DNA from: Paracoccaceae bacterium
GTDB lineage: Bacteria; Pseudomonadota; Alphaproteobacteria; Rhodobacterales; Rhodobacteraceae
Direction: 5' to 3'
NCBI GenBank assembly: GCA_020637675.1
Contig: JACKKD010000002.1
Coordinates: 124,001 to 188,000, forward strand
Length of the DNA: 64,000 bases
Shown: positions 17,683-25,959 of the stretch, piece by piece
Layout of the letters: each line of letters opens with the position of its first letter
Position numbering within the stretch: the stretch's first letter is position 1
Translations under genes and position numbers: made by a program
The notes under the pieces: model-generated
What the model was told of the DNA's origin: nothing
The model's database searches: none
The model's input: the letters and a program-made list of their open reading frames with translations, nothing else

Positions 17683-18936
17683 ATGCAAGCCCCGAACGAC
17701 GCCGCCGCGTCCAAGCCCGTGATGCGACCCGTCGGCCCTGCGGCCCAGGTCCAGGCGGCGCGTGCCCCTGCCGGCCCGGGGGCGGGCCGCATTACCCTGA
17801 GCGCGGTGCGTGCCACCGTGACCGACATGCCGGCAAGCGGCCTGCGGACCCGCCATCGCGTCCTGCGACTTACCTTCCTGTGCTGCGTGGCGCTACCCGT
17901 CTTGCTCTGGTCGGCCTATCTCTTCGCGGTGGCCGAGGACCAGTATCATTCGGAGCTTGCCTTCTCGATCAGGTCTGAGGAAATCGCTTCGGCGGCGGCC
18001 GGAATCCTCGGTGCCATCACCCAGGTCAGCGGCGGCGTTGCCAACGACGCCGAGATCCTGCACGAGTACATCTCCAGCCGGGCGATCGTGGAGGAGGTCG
18101 ATGCCGACGTCGATCTGGGCGCGATCTACCGCAAGCCGGCATTCGATCCCGTCTTCAGCCTCGGCAATGATGCGCGGATCGAGGATATGACGGATTTCTG
18201 GAACCGCGTCGTCCATGTGAGCTACGAGAACCGGTCGGGCATCATAAGCATCCGGACCGTTGCTTTCACGCCAGAGGATGCCCGCCGGATCAACGAGGCG
18301 ATCCTAGCCAGAAGTAACGCCCTCGTGAATCGCCTTTCCGAACAGGCGCGCCACGATGCGATCCGGTATGCCGCCATCGACCTGGACGAGGCGGAGGCAA
18401 ACCTTCGCCAACAGCGTCAGCAACTCGCGGACTTCCGGGCCCAGTATCATATCGTCGACCCCGAGGCTGACGTCGCGGGACAACTCGGGGTGCTGACCGC
18501 ATTGCAGAGCGAACTGGCGCAGGCGCTCGTGGAGCGCGACATGCTGCTGACCTACGTCAGCGAGGATGACCAGCGCGTCATGCAGGCCACCCGACGGATC
18601 GATGCCATCACCGCCCGGATCGCAGAGGAACGCACCAACCTCGGCATCGGCGGCGAAGGTGTGAACATCGCCGATGTCGTCGGCGAGTACGAGGGACTGC
18701 GCACCGACCTGGAGTTCGCCGCCGCCGCCTACACGCAGGCGCTGACCAACCTCGCGCTGGCCCGCGCCGAGGGGCGCCGTCAGGCGCGGTATCTCGCGGT
18801 CCATATCCCGCCGACGCTGGCAGAGGAATCGCTCTATCCGCAGCGCTGGATGCTGATCGGACTGGCCGCCGCCTTCCTGGCGATGGCCTGGGGCATCGCC
18901 ATGATCGTCTATTACAACATCCGTGATTCACGCTGA
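17683..18936 (+). CDS. Capsule export inner-membrane protein (KpsE/BexC/CtrB-like)
   Basis: The protein has 417 residues. A Pro/Ala-rich cytoplasmic N-terminus is followed by one membrane helix (about 63-85) and a large periplasmic part. The periplasmic part includes helical coiled-coil sequence (about 225-320, rich in Glu/Gln/Arg) and a second membrane helix (about 388-410). This is the polysaccharide co-polymerase type 3 layout of KpsE/CtrB, which links the ABC exporter to an outer-membrane channel. No KpsD/Wza partner is in the window. It is followed by the kpsT-like gene after 27 nt. Confidence 0.85.
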   Translation: MQAPNDAAASKPVMRPVGPAAQVQAARAPAGPGAGRITLSAVRATVTDMPASGLRTRHRVLRLTFLCCVALPVLLWSAYLFAVAEDQYHSELAFSIRSEEIASAAAGILGAITQVSGGVANDAEILHEYISSRAIVEEVDADVDLGAIYRKPAFDPVFSLGNDARIEDMTDFWNRVVHVSYENRSGIISIRTVAFTPEDARRINEAILARSNALVNRLSEQARHDAIRYAAIDLDEAEANLRQQRQQLADFRAQYHIVDPEADVAGQLGVLTALQSELAQALVERDMLLTYVSEDDQRVMQATRRIDAITARIAEERTNLGIGGEGVNIADVVGEYEGLRTDLEFAAAAYTQALTNLALARAEGRRQARYLAVHIPPTLAEESLYPQRWMLIGLAAAFLAMAWGIAMIVYYNIRDSR

Positions 18937-18963
18937 CCTGGGCAGGGCGGACGCACGTCGGTA

Positions 18964-19620
18964 ATGATCGAGTTCCACAATGTCGTGAAGCACTACGCGA
19001 CCCGCGGCGGCGGGCGGAAAGTCCTGCTGGATGGTCTGAGCCTGCGGCTGCCGCACGGAGCCAAGGTCGGCCTGCTCGGGCGCAACGGCGCGGGCAAGAG
19101 TTCGCTCATCGGCATGATCGCCGGGACCGTCAAGCTGAACGGCGGCGAGATCCGCCGCGAGGGGACCGTGTCCTGGCCGCTGGGCTTTGCCGGCAGCTTT
19201 GCCGTCGATCTGACAGGCACCCAGAACACGCGGTTCGTGGCGCGAATATACGGTGTCGATTCCGACGCTCTCGTCGACTATGTGTCGAACTTCGCCGAGC
19301 TGGGCGAGTTCATGCGGATGCCGGTGCGGTCCTATTCGGCGGGGATGCGGGCGCGGCTGGCGTTTGGGCTCTCGATGGGACTCGCGTTCGACTGGTATCT
19401 GGTGGACGAGATCACCGCGGTCGGCGATGCGGCATTCCGCAAGAAATCGCTCGCGGTTTTCAACAGCCGGCTCAAGGATTCGGGCCTCATCATGGTGTCC
19501 CACGCCAACCCCACATTGCGGGAGTACTGCACGAGCGGGCTCGTGCTCGATGGCGGCCGGGCGCTCTACTTCGACGACATCGAAGAGGCTATCTCCTGCC
19601 ACGAAGGCAATCTGGCCTGA
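18964..19620 (+). CDS. Polysaccharide ABC exporter ATPase (KpsT-like)
   Basis: A single nucleotide-binding domain of 218 residues. Walker A GRNGAGKS is at 39-46, the signature YSAGMRARLA near 123, and Walker B WYLVDEI near 143. The short length, the GTVSWPLGFAGSF stretch after Walker A and the lack of an O-antigen-binding C-domain match KpsT/BexA rather than Wzt. It is downstream of the KpsE-like gene and pairs functionally with the KpsM-like permease on the other strand. No strong ribosome binding site precedes ATG 18964, so coupling to kpsE is possible. Confidence 0.9.
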   Translation: MIEFHNVVKHYATRGGGRKVLLDGLSLRLPHGAKVGLLGRNGAGKSSLIGMIAGTVKLNGGEIRREGTVSWPLGFAGSFAVDLTGTQNTRFVARIYGVDSDALVDYVSNFAELGEFMRMPVRSYSAGMRARLAFGLSMGLAFDWYLVDEITAVGDAAFRKKSLAVFNSRLKDSGLIMVSHANPTLREYCTSGLVLDGGRALYFDDIEEAISCHEGNLA

Positions 19621-19661
19621 GTGCGGGCGGGCTGCGCGACCGCTGATGGGCCCGAAGAAAT

Positions 19662-19686
19662 CCCCCCGAGGGCGAGCCCCGGGGGG
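19662..19686. terminator. GC hairpin between convergent kpsT-like gene and trpS
   Basis: CCCCCC (19662-19667) pairs with GGGGGG (19681-19686), and inside it GGG pairs with CCC around loop CGAG. It lies in the 224-nt gap between converging genes. No T-run is present. The rest of the gap holds no gene that I can see. Confidence 0.45.
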
Positions 19687-19844
19687 AGTCGGACGGCCGG
19701 GGGAGCGACCGTCGGGACCGCCCGTGACACGCGCCGGCCGACGGGACGGCGGCGAATGGCGATTCCGCAGGGCGGGGTCAGCCTGCCCGGGGTTTGAATC
19801 CTTTCCGTGACGGGGTCACGAAGACGGCGCCACCGGGTTCAGCC

Positions 19845-20876
19845 TCACCGCGAGCGGATCATGCCGACGATGTCCTGGGTCCGGGCGAGGATCGGCCGGG
19901 CCAGCGCGTCGGCCCGCTCGGCGCCCTGGCCGAGGATACGGTCGATCTCGGCCGGATCGGCCAGGAGCCGCTTCATCTCGGTCGAGATGGGCGAGAGCGT
20001 CGCCACCGCAAGCTCGGCGAGCGCGGGCTTGAAGGCACCGAAGCCGTGCCCGGCGAAGCGTTCGAGCACGGTTTCCGGCGCCTCGCCGGCGAGGGCCGCG
20101 TAGATGTTCACGAGGTTGCGCGCCTCCGGCCGGTCCTTCAGTTCGGCGAGCGTCTCGGGCAGGGGTTCCGCATCCGTCCTGGCCTTGCGGATCTTCTGGG
20201 CGATGGCATCGGCATCGTCGGTCAGGTTGATCCGGCTCGCGTCCGAGGGATCGGATTTCGACATCTTCTTCGTGCCGTCGCGCAGGGACATGACGCGGGT
20301 CGCGGCGCCCTCGATCACCGGCTCGGGCAGGGGGAAGAAATCGACCTTGAAGTCGTGGTTGAACTTGGCCGCGATGTCGCGCGTCAGCTCCACATGCTGC
20401 TTCTGGTCCTCGCCCACCGGCACCATCGTGGCGTGGTAGAGGAGGATGTCGGCCGCCATCAGCGCCGGATAGGCGTAAAGCCCCAGGCTCGCCGCCTCGG
20501 CGTTCTTGCCGGCCTTGTCCTTGAACTGGGTCATCCGGTTCATCCAGCCAAGCCGGGCGACGCAGTTGAGGATCCAGCCGAGCTCGGCGTGGCCAGGGAC
20601 CTGGGACTGGTTGAAGAGGATCGAGCGCAGGGGGTCGATGCCCGCGGCGATGAAACCCGCCGCCGCCTCGCGCGTCTGCGCCTTGAGTCGGTCGGGATCC
20701 TGCCAGACGGTGATCGCATGGAGATCGACGAGGCAGTAGACTGTCTCGATCCCCTCGTCCTGCTTTTCCACGAAGCGCTTCAGCGCACCGAGGTAATTGC
20801 CGAGCGTCAGCCCCCCCGAGGGCTGGATGCCCGAGAATATCCGCGGAGTGAAGCCTGCGTTGGCCGCATCGGTCAT
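19845..20876 (-). CDS. trpS: Tryptophanyl-tRNA synthetase
   Basis: A class Ic synthetase of 343 residues charging tRNA-Trp. The HIGH-equivalent GIQPSGGLTLGNYLGAL lies near the N-terminus and KKMSKSDPSD near residue 203. Other family features are the dimer/Trp-pocket stretch VPVGEDQKQHVELTRDIA and a helical C-terminal end. The length matches bacterial TrpRS. ATG 20874-20876 is the start. It is divergent from the rhomboid-fold gene and convergent with the kpsT-like gene. Confidence 0.96.
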   Translation of the reverse strand: MTDAANAGFTPRIFSGIQPSGGLTLGNYLGALKRFVEKQDEGIETVYCLVDLHAITVWQDPDRLKAQTREAAAGFIAAGIDPLRSILFNQSQVPGHAELGWILNCVARLGWMNRMTQFKDKAGKNAEAASLGLYAYPALMAADILLYHATMVPVGEDQKQHVELTRDIAAKFNHDFKVDFFPLPEPVIEGAATRVMSLRDGTKKMSKSDPSDASRINLTDDADAIAQKIRKARTDAEPLPETLAELKDRPEARNLVNIYAALAGEAPETVLERFAGHGFGAFKPALAELAVATLSPISTEMKRLLADPAEIDRILGQGAERADALARPILARTQDIVGMIRSR

Positions 20877-20962
20877 GGCCGGTCCTCTGGCTGTCAGCGT
20901 CTGGATTTTGTCGTGCCGCTCGCGTATCGCAGGGCGGGAGTCCCGTCAACATGGAGAGCCCT

Positions 20963-21649
20963 ATGCGGCCAGGCTTCGATGAGGCGCCCGTGAACCCGCT
21001 GCCCCCCGTGGTATGGCTGATCCTCCTGCCGATCGTGGCGATGGAGGTGGTGCTCAGCGCCGGCTCCCTCGGGCTCGCCGGCGGGCAGGGCGGCATCGGA
21101 TGGCGGGCGGAGGCCCTGCAGCGCTTCGCGCTGTCGCCGCTGATGCTCGACCAGATGTGGGCAGCGGGGCAGGCAAGCCCTGACTACCTGATGCGCTTCG
21201 TCAGCTACGCCTTCGTCCATGGCAACCTGACGCATGCGATCTTCGCCGCGGTCTTCGTCCTCGCGCTCGGCAAGTTCGTGGGCGAAGTCTTCCGCGGCTG
21301 GGCGGTCGCGGTCGTCTTCCTCGGCGCGGTGGTCGCCGGGGGGCTGGCCTATTCCGTCGTCCCCGGACTCCGGATCGCGCTCTACGGCGCCTATCCCGGC
21401 GCCTATGGCCTCATCGGCGCCTTCACCTTCATCCTCTGGGCGCGGCTCGGGGCGGCCCATGCGCACCGGGGCCGGGCATTCTCTCTGATCGGATTCCTTC
21501 TGGGGATCCAGCTTCTCTTCGGCGCGCTCTTCGGCGGCGCGCCCGACTGGATCGCCGATCTGGCGGGGTTCGGGGCGGGATTTCTCCTGTCCTTCCTCGT
21601 GGCGCCCGGCGGGCCCTCGCATTTCCTGCGGGTGATCCGTCAGCGCTGA
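20963..21649 (+). CDS. Rhomboid-fold membrane protein, catalytic residues absent
   Basis: About 228 residues from ATG 20963, chosen because GGAG (20953-20956) stands 6 nt upstream; ATG 20951 would add four residues. Six membrane helices with the rhomboid pattern: HGNLTHAIFAA...LGKFVGE in the second helix, the GAYGLIGAFTF region in the fourth, and WIADLAGFGAGF in the sixth. In active rhomboids the GxSG Ser and a His in the sixth helix form the catalytic dyad. Here those positions read Tyr148 (GAYG) and Asp199 (ADL), so the protein looks like a pseudo-rhomboid. Possible roles are binding or escorting membrane proteins rather than cutting them. Automated pipelines would call it a serine protease. 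Confidence 0.8.
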   Translation: MRPGFDEAPVNPLPPVVWLILLPIVAMEVVLSAGSLGLAGGQGGIGWRAEALQRFALSPLMLDQMWAAGQASPDYLMRFVSYAFVHGNLTHAIFAAVFVLALGKFVGEVFRGWAVAVVFLGAVVAGGLAYSVVPGLRIALYGAYPGAYGLIGAFTFILWARLGAAHAHRGRAFSLIGFLLGIQLLFGALFGGAPDWIADLAGFGAGFLLSFLVAPGGPSHFLRVIRQR

Positions 21650-23184
21650 CGGGGTGTCCCGCCCCGGAAGTCCGCGAAGCGGAAGGCGCCGAAGCCCCAG
21701 GCGGCGGCGCCATAGACGCCGAGGCCGGCGAGGACCAGCGCCGCCAGCGCCCAGTAGCGGTGGCCCTCGGCCGAGAGCTGCTCCGACAGACCCTGGCTCG
21801 CCCCCCAGAGCACAAGCCCCATGACCGCCGAGGCGAGGATCACGCGCGGCAGGCGGGTGCGCAGCCGGTCGTCATAGGCCGCCGCCTCGCCCATAGCCCG
21901 CGTTCCCCACCAGAGCTGGAGCGTCATCGCCCAGCCGGCGAGCGTGGTGCCAAGGGCGGCCGCGACGAAGCCCATGACCGGGGCGAGGCCGATGGCGAGG
22001 GCGGCATTCACAACCATCGACCAGACGGCGAAGCGGAAGGGTGTCGCCGTGTCCTCGCGCGCGAAATAGAGCGGCTGCAGCACTTTCTGCAGCACGAAGG
22101 CAGGGAGCCCCGCGCCATAGACGGCCAGCGCGAGCGCGGTCGGGCCGGTGTCCTCCGGGCCGAAGGCGCCGCGTTCATAGAGGACGGAGATCAGCGGCAC
22201 CGAGATGACGCAGAGCGCCACGCCCGCAGGCACGGTCAGGAAGAGCGCGAACTCCGTCGCGCGGGAATAGGCATAGCGGCTGCCGAAACTGTCGCCCGCC
22301 TTCAGCCGGCGCGACAGGTCCGGGAGCAGCACGATGCCGATGGCGATGCCGACGACGCCGAGGGGAAGCTGGTAGAGCCGGTCGGCGTAGGAGAGCCAGG
22401 CGATCGCGCCGTCGAAGAAGCTTCCCACCTGGCGGCCGACGAGCAGGTTGATCTGCACCACCCCACCGGCGAGCACGGCCGGGAAGGCGATGGCCAGGAG
22501 CCGCCTCAGGTCCGGCGTCATCCGCGGCCGCCTGAGGCGCAGCGGGAAGCCCATCCGCGCCGCCGCGATCCAGACGAGCGCGAGCTGCGCGAGGCCGGTC
22601 ACGGGTGTCGCCCAGGCCATCGTCAGCCCCATGTCCCAGCCGAGGTGATCGGCCGCGACCATGGCGGCGATGAAGATGAGGTTCAGAAGCACCGGCGCGC
22701 CGGCGGCAGCGATGAACCGCCCCCCCGCGTTCAGGAGGCCCGAGAGGAGCGCCGTGAGCGAGATGAAGAGGATGTAGGGAAAGCAGATGCGTCCGAATTC
22801 CACCGCCAGAGGCAGCCGCTCGTCGCCCGCGAAGCCCCCCGCCATGGCGAGCACCAGCCATGGCATCGCGACCATGGCGACGACCGAGACGAGAAGGACG
22901 ACGAAGGCAAGGCCCGACATCGCATCCTCGGCGAAGCCCTTCGGGTCCTCGCCGGCCTCGAGCTTCTTGGAAAAGAGCGGCACGAAGGCAGTGTTGAAGG
23001 CGCCCTCGGCAAAGAAGCGGCGGAACATGTTCGGGAGCGTGAAGGCCACGAGGAAGGCCTCCGCCACCGGCCCGGTGCCGAGATAGGCCGCCGTCAGCAC
23101 GTCGCGCGCGAATCCCGCGACGCGGCTCAGGAGCGTCCAGGCCCCGACCGTCAGGAACCCGCGGATGAGACGGATCGGCTTCAT
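21640..23184 (-). CDS. murJ: Lipid II flippase MurJ
   Basis: A MOP-superfamily flippase of 514 residues that moves lipid II across the inner membrane. About 14 membrane helices are seen. Family features include the RVAGFARDVLTAAYLGTGPVAEAFLVAFTLPNMFRRFFAEGAFNTAFVPLF start region and the QINLLVGRQVGSFF segment. It overlaps glnD by ATGA (23181-23184) and its 3' end overlaps the rhomboid-fold gene by 10 nt on the other strand. The glnD-murJ order is common in alphaproteobacteria. Confidence 0.95.
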   Translation of the reverse strand: MKPIRLIRGFLTVGAWTLLSRVAGFARDVLTAAYLGTGPVAEAFLVAFTLPNMFRRFFAEGAFNTAFVPLFSKKLEAGEDPKGFAEDAMSGLAFVVLLVSVVAMVAMPWLVLAMAGGFAGDERLPLAVEFGRICFPYILFISLTALLSGLLNAGGRFIAAAGAPVLLNLIFIAAMVAADHLGWDMGLTMAWATPVTGLAQLALVWIAAARMGFPLRLRRPRMTPDLRRLLAIAFPAVLAGGVVQINLLVGRQVGSFFDGAIAWLSYADRLYQLPLGVVGIAIGIVLLPDLSRRLKAGDSFGSRYAYSRATEFALFLTVPAGVALCVISVPLISVLYERGAFGPEDTGPTALALAVYGAGLPAFVLQKVLQPLYFAREDTATPFRFAVWSMVVNAALAIGLAPVMGFVAAALGTTLAGWAMTLQLWWGTRAMGEAAAYDDRLRTRLPRVILASAVMGLVLWGASQGLSEQLSAEGHRYWALAALVLAGLGVYGAAAWGFGAFRFADFRGGTPRQR

Positions 23185-25925
23185 TCCGCGCGCGCCCGCG
23201 CCGCCCCTTCGGCGATCGCCTGGCGGAGCTTCCGCTCGAGGCTCTCCTGCTTCGCTTTCGTGTGCAGCTTCAGCCCGAACATGTCCTTGACGTAGAAGGT
23301 GTCGACCACCTGTGCGCCGTAGGTCGCGATCACCGCGCTCGCGATGTAGATGTTGTTCGCCGCGAGGGTGCGGGTGAGGTCGTAGAGAAGGCCGGGCCGG
23401 TCGCGGGTATCGACCTCGATCATCGTGTAGATCTCCGAGCCTTCGTTGTCGAAGGTTATGTGGGTCGGGAACTGGAACTGGCGCTCGCGCTTCTTGATCC
23501 TGTCGCGGTCCTTCAGGGCCTCGCGCGTCACGACCTCGCCCTTCAGGGTCTTCTCGATCATCGACCGGAGACGCGGCAGCCGCTCTTCCTCGTAGGGATG
23601 GCCCTCGGCGTCCTGGATCCAGAAGACCGCGGTGGCGTAGCCGTCTTTCGACGTGTAGGTCCGCGCGTCGACGACGTTGGCGCCGACGAGCGCCAGCGCA
23701 CCCGCCAGCCGCGAGAAGATGCCCGGATGGTCGGCAAGCGCGAAGCAGGCGCGGGTGGCATCATGGTCGGGGTCGGGCTTGATATCGATGCGGATCGCGT
23801 CGTCGGGGATGTCGCGCAGGAGATTGGCGAAGACGACGTGGGTTTCGGTCGAAAGCCCCTGCCAGTAGGGATCGTAGTGGCGCGCGACTTCGCGCCGGAT
23901 GTCCTTGGCCTCCCAGGCGGCCAGCGCCTCGCGCAGCGCGCGCTTGCCCTCGTGCTCGCGCTTGGCGCGGTTCACGGTCTCGAGCCCGCCCTCCAGCGCA
24001 TGTGCCGTCTCGGCATGGAGCCGGCGCAGAAGCATCGCCTTCCAGTTGTTCCAGGTCGTCGGTCCGACGCCGCGGATGTCGCAGACCGTGAGAACGGTCA
24101 GCAGGTCGAGCCGCTTGCGGGTCTTCACCACCTTGGCGAAGTCGCGCACGGTGCGCGGGTCGGAAAGGTCGCGCTTCTGCGCCATGTCCGACATCGTCAG
24201 GTGGTAACGGACGAGCCATTCCACCGTCTCGCATTCCTCGGGCGAAAGGCCGAGCCGCGGCGCCACCTTCCGGGCAATCTGCGCGCCGACGATGGAATGA
24301 TCCTCGGGCCGGCCCTTGCCGATGTCGTGCAGGAGCAGCGCGACGTAGAGCACCTTGCGGTTCACGCCCGATTCGAGGATTGCCGAGGAGACGGGAAGTT
24401 CCTCGATCAGTTCCTTGCGCTCGATCTGGGCGAGGGTGGAGATCGTCTGGATCGTGTGCTCGTCCACCGTGTAGTGGTGGTAGACGTTGAACTGCATCAT
24501 CGCCACGATCGGCTCGAACTCGGGGATGAAGGCCGAGAGCACGCCAAGCTCGTTCATCCGGCGCAGGGAGCGTTCCGGGTTGCCGTGCTTGAGCAGGAGG
24601 TCGAGGAAGATGCGCGCCGCCTCCGGGTCCTCACGCATGGCCTCGTCGATCAGCCGGAGGTTCGCCGCGACGAGCCGCATCGCGTCGGGGTGGATCAGAT
24701 AGCCCGTCCTCAGGCCCTCCTCGAAGATCCGCAGGAGGTTAAGCTTGTCGGCAAGGAACGCCGTCGGGTCGGCGATGTTGAGCCGGCCATTGTCGAGCCG
24801 GTAGCCGGGGCGGAGCTTCTTACGCCGCCGGAAAAGTCCCACGAACATCGCCTCGCGCTTGGCATGGCGCGCTTCGAGCGCCGTGAGGAAGACACGGGTC
24901 AGCTCGCCCACCTGGGTCGCGTGGCGGAAGTAGTCCTGCATGAAATGCTCGACCGCGCGCCGCCCGCCGGCGTCCAGATAACCCATCCGGGAGGCGACCT
25001 CGACCTGGAGGTCGAAGGTCAACTGGTCGTTGGCGCGCCCGGTGATGAGGTGGAGGTGACAGCGCACCGCCCAGAGGAAATCCTCCGCCGCGGCAAAGGT
25101 GGCGTATTCCTCGCGCCGGAACAGCCCAACCTCGACAAGGTCGGCCGCCCGGCGGACCCCGTGGATGTACTTGCCGATCCAGTAGAGCGTCTGGAGGTCG
25201 CGAAGGCCGCCCTTGCCCTCCTTCACGTTCGGCTCGAGGACGTAGCGCTGGCCACCCTGGCGCTTGTGGCGCTCCGCCCGCTCGGCCAGCTTGGCCTCGA
25301 TGAACTCCGCCTCCGTGCCCTTGAAGAGCTCCGAGCGGAGCTTGCGCCGCAGGTCATCCGCCAGCGGCTGATGGCCGGTCAGAAAGCGTCGTTCAAGAAG
25401 CGCGGTGCGGATCGTGTAATCCTCCCGCCCGAGCCTCAGGCAGTCCTTCACCGTGCGGCTGGCATGGCCCACCTTCAGCTTCAGGTCCCAGAGGATGTAG
25501 AGCATCGATTCGATGACGCTCTCGGCCCAGGCCGTGGTCTTCCACGGCGTCAGGAAGAGAAGGTCCACGTCCGAATGCGGCGCCATTTCCGCCCTGCCGT
25601 AGCCCCCGACCGCGAGCACGGCGATGCGCTCGCCCTCGGTCGGGCTGGCGAGCGGGTGGAAGAGCCCCGTCGCCATGCGGAAGACGACCTCGACCGTCGC
25701 ATCCATCAGTGCCGCATAGGCGCGCACGGTCAGCGAGGCCGCGCGCGGGTGGCTGGCGAATTCCGCCGCGATGGCGGCCAGCGCCTCGGCCCGGGCGACG
25801 GCCAGCGCCTCGACGATGCGGGCGCGGCGGGCGCGCGCGTCCTCCTCCTTCGCGCAGGCACTCATGAGACCCGTGCAAAATCTGTCGCTGTCGAAGATCG
25901 GGTGGCCGCCGATCGCCGCGGGCAA
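23181..25925 (-). CDS. glnD: Protein-PII uridylyltransferase / uridylyl-removing enzyme
   Basis: The bifunctional nitrogen sensor that uridylylates PII when glutamine is low. Domains in order: nucleotidyltransferase with GGYGRAEMAPHSDVDLLFL near residue 108, linker, HD hydrolase with LLLHDIGKGRPEDHS, and two C-terminal ACT domains (FSRLAGALALVGANV and RPGLLYDLTRTLAANNIYI). The start is uncertain. The first ATG (25863-25865) would cut a segment that resembles other GlnD N-termini. TTG 25923-25925 (used here) follows the upstream gene after 34 nt. TTG 25998-26000 would overlap that gene by 41 nt. The product is about 894-939 residues, normal for the family. Confidence 0.93.
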   Translation of the reverse strand: MPAAIGGHPIFDSDRFCTGLMSACAKEEDARARRARIVEALAVARAEALAAIAAEFASHPRAASLTVRAYAALMDATVEVVFRMATGLFHPLASPTEGERIAVLAVGGYGRAEMAPHSDVDLLFLTPWKTTAWAESVIESMLYILWDLKLKVGHASRTVKDCLRLGREDYTIRTALLERRFLTGHQPLADDLRRKLRSELFKGTEAEFIEAKLAERAERHKRQGGQRYVLEPNVKEGKGGLRDLQTLYWIGKYIHGVRRAADLVEVGLFRREEYATFAAAEDFLWAVRCHLHLITGRANDQLTFDLQVEVASRMGYLDAGGRRAVEHFMQDYFRHATQVGELTRVFLTALEARHAKREAMFVGLFRRRKKLRPGYRLDNGRLNIADPTAFLADKLNLLRIFEEGLRTGYLIHPDAMRLVAANLRLIDEAMREDPEAARIFLDLLLKHGNPERSLRRMNELGVLSAFIPEFEPIVAMMQFNVYHHYTVDEHTIQTISTLAQIERKELIEELPVSSAILESGVNRKVLYVALLLHDIGKGRPEDHSIVGAQIARKVAPRLGLSPEECETVEWLVRYHLTMSDMAQKRDLSDPRTVRDFAKVVKTRKRLDLLTVLTVCDIRGVGPTTWNNWKAMLLRRLHAETAHALEGGLETVNRAKREHEGKRALREALAAWEAKDIRREVARHYDPYWQGLSTETHVVFANLLRDIPDDAIRIDIKPDPDHDATRACFALADHPGIFSRLAGALALVGANVVDARTYTSKDGYATAVFWIQDAEGHPYEEERLPRLRSMIEKTLKGEVVTREALKDRDRIKKRERQFQFPTHITFDNEGSEIYTMIEVDTRDRPGLLYDLTRTLAANNIYIASAVIATYGAQVVDTFYVKDMFGLKLHTKAKQESLERKLRQAIAEGAARARAE

Positions 25926-25959
25926 GGTCGTCCGCGACGCGCCGGTATCCGGCCCGGGC

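Noticed and set aside
20951..21649. Active rhomboid protease
   Set aside because: The fold fits, but Ser and His positions are Tyr and Asp, so protease activity is not claimed.
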